From contig NZ_CP023396.1 of NCBI RefSeq assembly GCF_008808095.1, positions 620,001 through 684,000 of the forward strand: DNA of 64,000 nucleotides, read 5' to 3'. Source of the DNA: Pseudoalteromonas ruthenica. Its GTDB lineage: Bacteria; Pseudomonadota; Gammaproteobacteria; Enterobacterales; Alteromonadaceae. The first letter of the stretch is position 1. Each line of letters begins with the position of its first letter. Of the stretch, positions 57,755-64,000 are shown one piece after another. Made by a program: the position numbers and the translations under genes. The notes below the pieces were generated by a model. It saw only the letters and a list, made by a program, of their open reading frames with translations, did not search any database and was not told the origin of the DNA.

Positions 57755-59312
57755 AGCCGCGTTTTACAGCCACAATGAGTTTGAGCTTTTGCCCAGGGTA
57801 GAGGTATTTTTTACCGTTTAAGTTATTCCATTTGCGAATGTCGCCAACGCGCAGCCCGAATTGCTTAGCAATGCGTGATAATGAGTCACCACGACGAACC
57901 TTGTAGGTAATGGTGCGGTTGGTCGTTTGCGGTAATGCTTGGCCTGTGGATTGGCGAATTTTTAGTTTTTGCCCTAGCCGTAACATGGCGTTGTTACCCA
58001 GATTATTCCAGGCTTTTAGCTGTGCTACGGTGACGTTGTACTCACGGCTGAGATCCCACAGCGTATCGCCGGACTTTACGGTATGGCTGCGTGTTAGTGA
58101 TGTCGTACCATTGACCGCTAAACGTACTTTTTCTGGTAAGTGCGAGGCCGCCTTGTCAGATAAAGGCACCATTAGCGTTTGCCCTGCGCGTATGGTGCTT
58201 GACTCCAATGCGTTTAAAGTGCGAATAGCGCCAACACTGGTATTAAACTTTTTAGCGATCACCGATAAGCTATCGCCCGCAGCCACTTCATACTGTTGCC
58301 AACGTAAGCGGTCTTGCAACTTCGCTGACGCTAATTGTTGTTTGAATGGCGTGATGCTATCAAGCGGCAATAGTAGGTGATGTGGCCCCTGTGGATCGGT
58401 GGCCCAGCGGTTGAATGCCGGGTTGAGGCGATATAATTCGGAAAGCGAAATACCTGCCATTTCTGCTGCTAAAGCTAAGTCAATCTGTGAGCCAACATCG
58501 ACACGATCAATCACTTGGGCATTAACTATTTTGTTCCACTTAATGCCAAACTCATCATGGCGTTTAAGTAGGTCTGCCAGTGCCAATAGTTTTGGCACAT
58601 AGGCGGTGGTTTCCCGTGGCAGATCAAGTGACCAGAAATCGGTAGGCAGGTGCTTACGACGGTTTTTCTTAATGGCTCGCATGACTCGCCCTTCACCGGA
58701 ATTATAGGCAGCAATTGCGTTTAGCCAGTCGCCTTCAAGGGTTTTATGCAAATAAGAAAGATAATCCAACGCGGCGCGGGTTGATTCGGCAATATCGCGA
58801 CGCCCGTCGTACCACCAGTTTTGTTTTAAGCCAAAGCGTTTGCCCGTTTGCGGCATAAATTGCCAGATGCCACTGGCACTGCGGTGAGAATAACCGTAAG
58901 GGTCGAAAGCACTCTCGACAATCGGCAGCAGCGCAATCTCCATCGGCATTTTACGCTTTTCGACTTCCTCAACAATGTAATATAAATAGGGCTCGGCACG
59001 TTTGGCAATGCGATCCATATAAGCTTGATGGCGCGCATAGTAATTACGCTCAGCAACCACAGGACGATTTTGCGGAACTTCTATTGAGAGCTGATAGCGG
59101 ATCCGCTCCCAGACATCGTCAAATACAGGTGCTTCTTCTAGCTGTTCAACTACCTCATCGCCGCCTAGGGTGTCGATTGTTAGCGCATCGCTTATCTCTT
59201 GCGGGGACGCAGTATTGCTAGGGAGTTTAGTGATTGGAACATCCCTAGAGGTGGTTTGGCAACCACTTAAAAACGCAGATAACACCGCTGCGATGAGTAT
59301 ATGTTTATTCAT
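57753..59312 (-). CDS. mltD: Membrane-bound lytic murein transglycosylase D
   Basis: Cleaves the glycan strands of peptidoglycan with 1,6-anhydro ring formation. 519 residues: lipobox LSGC with Cys18, SLT domain (about 95-240) with catalytic Glu in LPIVESAFDP and the ESTRAALDYL and AAYNSGEGRV blocks, then three LysM domains (about 340-380, 405-450, 470-515), each starting with a hydrophobic-V-x-x-GD-S/T-L pattern that binds peptidoglycan. Full length. It lies beside gloB as in E. coli. Confidence 0.95.
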   Translation of the reverse strand: MNKHILIAAVLSAFLSGCQTTSRDVPITKLPSNTASPQEISDALTIDTLGGDEVVEQLEEAPVFDDVWERIRYQLSIEVPQNRPVVAERNYYARHQAYMDRIAKRAEPYLYYIVEEVEKRKMPMEIALLPIVESAFDPYGYSHRSASGIWQFMPQTGKRFGLKQNWWYDGRRDIAESTRAALDYLSYLHKTLEGDWLNAIAAYNSGEGRVMRAIKKNRRKHLPTDFWSLDLPRETTAYVPKLLALADLLKRHDEFGIKWNKIVNAQVIDRVDVGSQIDLALAAEMAGISLSELYRLNPAFNRWATDPQGPHHLLLPLDSITPFKQQLASAKLQDRLRWQQYEVAAGDSLSVIAKKFNTSVGAIRTLNALESSTIRAGQTLMVPLSDKAASHLPEKVRLAVNGTTSLTRSHTVKSGDTLWDLSREYNVTVAQLKAWNNLGNNAMLRLGQKLKIRQSTGQALPQTTNRTITYKVRRGDSLSRIAKQFGLRVGDIRKWNNLNGKKYLYPGQKLKLIVAVKRG

Positions 59313-59404
59313 GAACTGTTAATCTTTGGGCAAAACTGCGGCGCATACTAGCAAAAATTGATGAGATCCTACAAATTTTGCGCAATTGTACCGCAGTTAG
59401 AGAC

Positions 59405-60172
59405 TCAGAAATTGTCCTTCCAAGCACGAAGACCTGCAAAGATTGCACTGGGTTCACCGCTGGTAGCCGGGCGATATGCCGTAGGGAGTGCTTGTGGCGA
59501 TATTTTATCGGCACGAAGGAAAGGGTTGATGCGTTTTTCCTGGCCGATAGTGCTAGGGAGGGTCATCTGTTTTTGCTCTCGTAATGCATTGACTTTGTTT
59601 GTGTAGCGCTGCACCTCTGCATCCTCAGGTTGAGCTGCTGAGGCAAATGCCATGTTTGCCTGAGTATATTCGTGCGTGCAATACACCAAGGTCTCGTCGC
59701 TCAGGGTAAGGAAGGTTTGCATTGATTGCCACATTTGCTCTGGCGTGCCTTCGAATAGGCGGCCACATCCTCCACTGAACAATGTATCCCCACAAAAGAC
59801 CAACTGCTCATTGATATAGCTGATATGATCAAGGGTATGCCCCGGGGTGGCACGCACTAAGAAATTGAGCCCAAATACGTCAATGCTATCGCCATCTGCG
59901 AGCGTGTGCTCGATGCCCGTAAATGGGCTATTCTGTGGTCCGTACACCGGCGCCTCTGGGTAGGCTTGTTTCAGTGCGGCGACACCTGTTGTGTGATCCC
60001 AATGGTGATGAGTAACTAGTATCCCCGCCAGCTGGTAGTCATGCTGTTCGAGGTAGCGCATTACGGGTTCAGCATCCCCTGGATCGACTACATAAACGTG
60101 AGGTTTGGTGGGGTGCACCAGGGCCCAAATATAATTATCATTAAAGGCGTTGATTGCGTCGACTTGCACCAT
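59405..60172 (-). CDS. gloB: Hydroxyacylglutathione hydrolase (glyoxalase II)
   Basis: Hydrolyses S-lactoylglutathione to lactate and glutathione, clearing methylglyoxal. 255 residues with the metallo-beta-lactamase metal motif THHHWDHTTG (about 54-63), the second His in GHTLDHI (about 111), then GDTLFSGGCGR (about 128), YCTHEYTQANM (about 166) and the C-terminal RADKISPQALPTAYR (about 225). Divergent from the yafS-like gene by about 55 bases. Confidence 0.95.
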   Translation of the reverse strand: MVQVDAINAFNDNYIWALVHPTKPHVYVVDPGDAEPVMRYLEQHDYQLAGILVTHHHWDHTTGVAALKQAYPEAPVYGPQNSPFTGIEHTLADGDSIDVFGLNFLVRATPGHTLDHISYINEQLVFCGDTLFSGGCGRLFEGTPEQMWQSMQTFLTLSDETLVYCTHEYTQANMAFASAAQPEDAEVQRYTNKVNALREQKQMTLPSTIGQEKRINPFLRADKISPQALPTAYRPATSGEPSAIFAGLRAWKDNF

Positions 60173-60226
60173 AGCGAATAGCTCTATATCGTTAACTTAT
60201 GCCCCTTAGTATAACGAGCTAAATCT

Positions 60227-60985
60227 GTGAAACCAGCACTAAGCTTTCAACAACATCCTGCGCCCTATACCTGGCAGCAGTTTCCTCATGGTGACTACTT
60301 ACAAAATGACGTAGAACGTAAGATGCAGCCGTGGTTAGAGCGCATGTTCGGTTATCACCTGTTAAAAATAGGCGATCTGAGCGTACAGCTAGATACGTCC
60401 GCGAGCCCCATAAAGCATCAAGTTGGGGTGGCAGCGCGTTCACAACAAGCTGGCGTACTTGCCGAAGTAGATGAGCTCCCTTTCTATGAAGGCAGTGTGG
60501 ATGCGTGTATTCTGAGCCTGTGTTTAGAATATAACAGCGACCCCCATCATATTTTGCGTGAGGCCCATCGCACACTGATCGCCGGTGGTTACATTGTTAT
60601 TACCGGCTTTAATCCGTTTAGCTTTTGTGGCGCTGCTAGCTTGATCCCATTTAGCCGTCAAAAACTGCCTTGGAGCGGGCGCTTCTTTACTCCTTCCCGA
60701 GTCAAAGACTGGCTCGACCTATTGGGCTTTGAGCTGATAGCTGATGAGCGCTTTTTACATGCTTCATTGGCACGAGGCTCGCGTTTATCGCGCTTTGCCC
60801 GCTGGCGCAGTTTTTGCCGTCAATATTTAAAACCCATGGGCAGTGTGTATATGCTGGTGGCACGTAAGCGGGTGACACCCCTGACCCCCATTAAGCCTAA
60901 ATGGCACGCACGGCCAAGTTTTAAACCTGCTATTAAAGGCGTTGAGGTGAGTCGGCGGCAACGACGCGCGCACCCTGAAGATTAA
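60227..60985 (+). CDS. yafS: SAM-dependent methyltransferase, YafS-like
   Basis: 252 residues with the class I methyltransferase pattern. A weak motif I near VGVAARSQ, an acidic motif in AEVDELPFYEGSVDACILSLCLEY (about 78-103) and HHILREAHRTLIAGGYIVITGFNPFS (about 108-134) resemble E. coli YafS. The poor motif I means cofactor binding is uncertain. The basic C-terminus (KRVTPLTPIKPKWHARPSF) extends over the 3' end of the converging MBL gene. Substrate unknown. Its position between gloB and rnhA is conserved. Confidence 0.82.
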   Translation: MKPALSFQQHPAPYTWQQFPHGDYLQNDVERKMQPWLERMFGYHLLKIGDLSVQLDTSASPIKHQVGVAARSQQAGVLAEVDELPFYEGSVDACILSLCLEYNSDPHHILREAHRTLIAGGYIVITGFNPFSFCGAASLIPFSRQKLPWSGRFFTPSRVKDWLDLLGFELIADERFLHASLARGSRLSRFARWRSFCRQYLKPMGSVYMLVARKRVTPLTPIKPKWHARPSFKPAIKGVEVSRRQRRAHPED

Positions 60986-61754
60986 ACGGCACAGCTTTAT
61001 CCATTAACTTAGGCTTATTGAGGGTGGCATCACGTTGCTGACGCTGTGCGATAAACTGCGGTGCTGATTGTTGCAAATGCACGTTTTGTTCACGCTGACA
61101 GCCAGTGGTGCTGTGGTAGTCTAAAGCTCGCCCCTCAGGTTGATAGTCGTGACACACCCACACCTTAGTGTCACTGGGTAGAGATAACAACTTTTGGATT
61201 GAATGGTAGAGCTGTTCAGCACTGCCTTTAGGAAAGTCACAGCGAGCGCTCCCAGAATCGGGCATAAACAAGGTATCGCCAATAAACACATGGCCATCAA
61301 CGTAAATGCTAATGCCATCTGGGGTGTGTCCAGGTGTTGCAAGGACCTTGAGCTCATAATCACCTAAGGGCAGGCGGTCGTCATCATTGACCAGCTTGTC
61401 AAATTGCTCACCATTGGTGGCACAGGATAACTGATATATCGGCTTAAGTGTTTGCTGTACATCGCTGATATATTGACTGACCACCGTTTGCCCACCACAT
61501 TGCTCACCAACGTAGTTACATGCGCTGAAGTGGTCGGCGTGTACATGTGTTTCAATGAGCCATTTAAGTGTTAATTGATGGCGCTCAAGGTAGCGGATAA
61601 TGATATCAGCACTGGCAAAACTCAGTGTGTCTGTTGCCGCATCGTAATCAGCGACCGCATCAATCAACGCTGCATGTCGCGTGGTTGGACAAAACAGCAC
61701 ATAACTTAACGTGTGACTAGGAGAATGATAAAAAGGCACCACGGTGAGAGACAT
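60933..61754 (-). CDS. MBL-fold hydrolase, persulfide dioxygenase-like
   Basis: 273 residues of the metallo-beta-lactamase fold: THVHADH (about 70), GHTPDGISIYV (about 145), GDTLFMPDSGSARCDFP (about 165) and VCHDYQPEG (about 205). GSARCDFP is a marker of the ETHE1/Blh (persulfide dioxygenase-like) branch, which converts persulfides to sulfite. No rhodanese domain is attached. It overlaps the yafS-like 3' end by 53 bases and is not part of the E. coli gloB-yafS-rnhA cluster, so it is likely an insertion into that order. Confidence 0.82.
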   Translation of the reverse strand: MSLTVVPFYHSPSHTLSYVLFCPTTRHAALIDAVADYDAATDTLSFASADIIIRYLERHQLTLKWLIETHVHADHFSACNYVGEQCGGQTVVSQYISDVQQTLKPIYQLSCATNGEQFDKLVNDDDRLPLGDYELKVLATPGHTPDGISIYVDGHVFIGDTLFMPDSGSARCDFPKGSAEQLYHSIQKLLSLPSDTKVWVCHDYQPEGRALDYHSTTGCQREQNVHLQQSAPQFIAQRQQRDATLNKPKLMDKAVPFNLQGARVVAADSPQRL

Positions 61755-61844
61755 AGTTAATCCGTTTTAGGTATATGATATAACCAAAACTTATATTATA
61801 TGTCTGCGTCTGTAAAGAGGGACAAGGTGGGTGCCTCAACACCG

Positions 61845-62315
61845 TCAATCTGTTGGTTGATAGCCGGTGTCTGCTAACAACGGTGCGCTGGTTGCAGCGG
61901 TGCGTGCGAGCTCATCGACAATGTCATTTTCTTTATGTCCGCTGTGGCCTTTAACCCAGCGCCAATCGATGGTGTGGCGTTGGCAAGCCTCGTCAAGGCG
62001 CTGCCATAAATCAACATTTTTAACCGGTTGCTTGCTGGCGGTACGCCAGCCGCGTTTTTTCCAATTCGCTAACCAGCTTTCTATGCCTTGTTTTACATAT
62101 TGGCTGTCGGTAGTAAGGACAATGTCACAGGGGCGGGTGAGCGATTCCAAAGCGACAATTGCAGCGAGTAATTCCATGCGGTTATTGGTCGTGGTTTGAT
62201 ACCCCTGACTTAGCGTTTTTTCGTGCTTTCCGTAACGCATAAGAACACCGTATCCCCCAGGACCAGGATTCCCCAAACACGAGCCATCGGTATAAATTTC
62301 TACGCTTTTTTGCAC
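61845..62315 (-). CDS. rnhA: Ribonuclease HI
   Basis: Degrades the RNA strand of RNA-DNA hybrids. 156 residues with all four acidic catalytic positions: D in [16 protein letters not shown] (about residue 10), E in NRMELLAAI (about 48), D in LTTDSQYV (about 70) and D in NDIVDELAR (about 134). Full length. It is divergent from dnaQ across about 65 bases, the same arrangement as in E. coli. Confidence 0.97.
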   Translation of the reverse strand: MQKSVEIYTDGSCLGNPGPGGYGVLMRYGKHEKTLSQGYQTTTNNRMELLAAIVALESLTRPCDIVLTTDSQYVKQGIESWLANWKKRGWRTASKQPVKNVDLWQRLDEACQRHTIDWRWVKGHSGHKENDIVDELARTAATSAPLLADTGYQPTD

Positions 62316-62381
62316 GCTTTACCTTGTTATTATGTACAATGAACGAAGCAGCAAAGATAGCAAATATGAGCGTAAACTGAT

Positions 62382-63095
62382 ATGGCGCAAAGACAAATAG
62401 TGCTTGATACCGAAACTACAGGCATTAGCCCGAAAGAGGGGCACCGCATTATTGAGATTGGTTGTGTGGAGTTGATCAACCGCCGACTAACCGGTAACAA
62501 TTTTCATGTTTACATTAATCCCCAGCGCGACATCGAAGACGAGGCCATCGACGTGCACGGGATCACCAACGAGTTTTTGCAAGATAAACCGCTATACCAC
62601 CAAATAGCCGACGAGTTTCTTGACTATATCCGTGGTGCAGAACTCGTTATTCACAATGCCCCGTTCGATGTGGGCTTTATGGACCACGAATTTGCCATGC
62701 TGAATCGAGGCTACCCTAATACTGAGCAGGTGTGCCAAGTACTCGACACTTTAACCATGGCCCGGGAAATGCATCCCGGACAAAAGAATAACCTCGATGC
62801 GCTTTGCCGCCGTTATGATATTGATAATGCAAAGCGAACGTTGCACGGCGCATTGCTGGATTCTGAGATTCTTGCTGACGTCTACTTAGCGATGACCGGC
62901 GGTCAGAAGAAACTTAATTTGGCGCAACATAATGAACAGCAAAACCAAGGCGACGATGGTGACATCATTCGTTTAAACCCAGATAGACCTGCCTTAACGG
63001 TGCTGCGTGCTGACGAACAAGAGTTGGCGGCACATGAGCAGCGTCTAGACTTGGTAGAGAAAGAGGGCGGTCATTGTTTGTGGCGCACTCAGTAG
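62382..63095 (+). CDS. dnaQ: DNA polymerase III epsilon subunit (3'-5' proofreading exonuclease)
   Basis: Proofreads replication errors. 237 residues. ExoI is VLDTETTGI (about 6-14), ExoII the HNAPFDVGFMDHEF region (about 90-105) and ExoIII the HGALLDSEILADVYLAM stretch (about 155-172). Just after it, QKKLNLA is a candidate beta-clamp binding peptide, matching QxxLxF-type motifs. A small, acidic C-terminal extension (DDGDIIRLNPDRP) links to the polymerase. Normal length. Confidence 0.96.
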   Translation: MAQRQIVLDTETTGISPKEGHRIIEIGCVELINRRLTGNNFHVYINPQRDIEDEAIDVHGITNEFLQDKPLYHQIADEFLDYIRGAELVIHNAPFDVGFMDHEFAMLNRGYPNTEQVCQVLDTLTMAREMHPGQKNNLDALCRRYDIDNAKRTLHGALLDSEILADVYLAMTGGQKKLNLAQHNEQQNQGDDGDIIRLNPDRPALTVLRADEQELAAHEQRLDLVEKEGGHCLWRTQ

Positions 63096-63119
63096 AGATA
63101 AAAGGTGAAAAGGGTGGTG

Positions 63120-64000
63120 ATGGCAAAATTAATTTTCATCAGTATGGTGCTGCTACTTGGTGTCGGTGTCAGTGCGCCAGCACTGGGCGATGAGCAGGAA
63201 AAGCTGACCGTATTGGCCGAGGGCAATGAAATCCCGCTGTTGGATAACCGCTTTCGGATTGACCACGATGTTGACAAGATTACGCTGCTCTTTTTTCGCC
63301 GCCAAGGCTCACCCGCCGTTGTGTTGGTGCGCCCAGATGGCAGTAAAATTTATGCCACCCACTCACTCAATGACGACAACCTACAGTGGCATGACGAACT
63401 CGGCTATGACTTAATCGTGCTCAACAAACCGATGCCAGGGCCATGGCAAGTGGTTGGGCAAATCTTGCCGGACAGCCGTATTATGGTTATCGGCGATATC
63501 TCTCTTCAAGTTGATGAACTTCCCCCTCTGCTTTTTCGTGGCGAAATTATTAAGCTGACGGGGAAGGTGTTAAATGATGGTGAGCAGGTGAAAATTGGCC
63601 GCTTCCGTGATGTCATTAACATGCAAGTTGATTTCGTTAGTACTAATAATAATGAATACAGTAACTTTGGTGCCCGCACAGAGCATGTTGCCAACTTTAA
63701 AGATGATGGCCGAGGTTTTGATGAGCGCCCGGGTGATGCGATTTTCACGGGGGAGTTTCGTCTTGATTTTGCCGCCGGGCAGTGGCGGCCAGAGATAGCC
63801 CTGACCACGCCCATCATCCAACGTAAAGTGGTGCAAGAGCCAGTGGTGGTCAAAGAGCCGCCGCTCACCTATGAGCTTCATGAGGGAGCCAAAGGCGAAA
63901 GCCACGAGTTACACATTACCCTCGATGAGCAGCTACTCGATCCGCAATCGGTGTTGCTCCAAGGAAAGATCTTTTATCCCAATAACGATGAACAAGCCTT
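63120..64000 (+). CDS. TIGR03503-type membrane protein, N-terminal part
   Basis: Partial: the frame runs off the right edge. The ATG at 63120 gives a signal-like N-terminus (MAKLIFISMVLLLGVGVSA), and the body matches TIGR03503, a family of Alteromonadales and Vibrionaceae proteins (about 370-420 residues) with a periplasmic part followed by a C-terminal membrane anchor beyond this window. Recognised by RIDHDVDKITLLFFRRQGSPAVVLVRPDGSK and LLFRGEIIKLTGKVLNDG-type strands. Function unknown. Located 25 bases after dnaQ. Confidence 0.75.
   Translation, partial: MAKLIFISMVLLLGVGVSAPALGDEQEKLTVLAEGNEIPLLDNRFRIDHDVDKITLLFFRRQGSPAVVLVRPDGSKIYATHSLNDDNLQWHDELGYDLIVLNKPMPGPWQVVGQILPDSRIMVIGDISLQVDELPPLLFRGEIIKLTGKVLNDGEQVKIGRFRDVINMQVDFVSTNNNEYSNFGARTEHVANFKDDGRGFDERPGDAIFTGEFRLDFAAGQWRPEIALTTPIIQRKVVQEPVVVKEPPLTYELHEGAKGESHELHITLDEQLLDPQSVLLQGKIFYPNNDEQA

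Noticed and set aside
63096..63119. tRNA gene after dnaQ, as in E. coli
   Set aside because: The gap is only about 25 bases and has no tRNA-like structure.

Overview
The window is a stretch of gammaproteobacterial chromosome, most likely from a marine member of the Alteromonadales (Idiomarina, Pseudoalteromonas or Alteromonas-like; I cannot fix the genus). The evidence is the conserved gene order: recN-nadK-[hrcA-like]-grpE, dapB-carA-carB-greA, queF/syd, yqcC-truC-yqcA and mltD-gloB-yafS-rnhA-dnaQ. Further support comes from RraB, TamAB, a CsrB-type RNA and a TIGR03503-type protein. I see no rRNA, tRNA, CRISPR array, prophage or integrase gene.

Layout. 1-7.2 kb: end of a solute-binding-protein-like gene, a promoter region dense in palindromes, gltBD (glutamate synthase) and a LysE-type exporter. 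7.3-18.4 kb: recN with SOS boxes, nadK, an HrcA-like regulator, grpE behind a heat-shock (sigma-32) promoter, a Bcr/CflA exporter, an M48 lipoprotein protease, two small envelope proteins, efpL, a Tsx/OmpK channel and an NhaC-type antiporter. 18.7-24.7 kb: dapB, carA, carB and greA. carA is preceded by a 26-codon leader ORF that contains a terminator and overlaps the carA start. 24.8-27.0 kb: an LD-carboxypeptidase gene whose 3' end is split by an IS3-family (IS407-type) element with a perfect 4-bp target duplication.

27.4-33.0 kb is the accessory island. It is a cluster of integron gene cassettes, all on the minus strand, with four clear attC sites and no integrase (a CALIN). It carries unknown small proteins, an NTF2-like secreted protein and a decayed cassette. 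Next to it lie tandem palindromes in front of a mini-ORF, an esterase-fold protein with TPR whose catalytic Ser and His look replaced, and an acidic protein of unknown function.

33.0-48.9 kb: an RND efflux pair, DUF1826-folE2 with a possible Zur box, a YkgJ-type protein, a DUF4136 lipoprotein, a cold-shock protein, an H-NS-like protein, radD, rraB and tamA-tamB. 48.9-64 kb: a solute-binding-like protein and a cyclophilin continuing the tam gene chain, queF, syd, small DUF genes, a GNAT, then a csrB RNA with a palindromic UvrY/GacA box. After that come DUF3301/DUF3549, yqcC-truC-yqcA, mltD, gloB, a yafS-like methyltransferase, a second MBL hydrolase, rnhA, dnaQ and the start of a TIGR03503-type gene cut by the right edge.

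How the genes work together: nitrogen assimilation (gltBD) and carbamoyl phosphate synthesis (carAB) supply glutamate, arginine and pyrimidines, and both show visible regulatory DNA (ARG boxes; leader/attenuator). Stress and envelope functions (recN, grpE, M48 protease, tamAB, mltD, RND pump) form the rest of the core. The island at 27-33 kb is where recent gene gain and mobile-element activity are concentrated.
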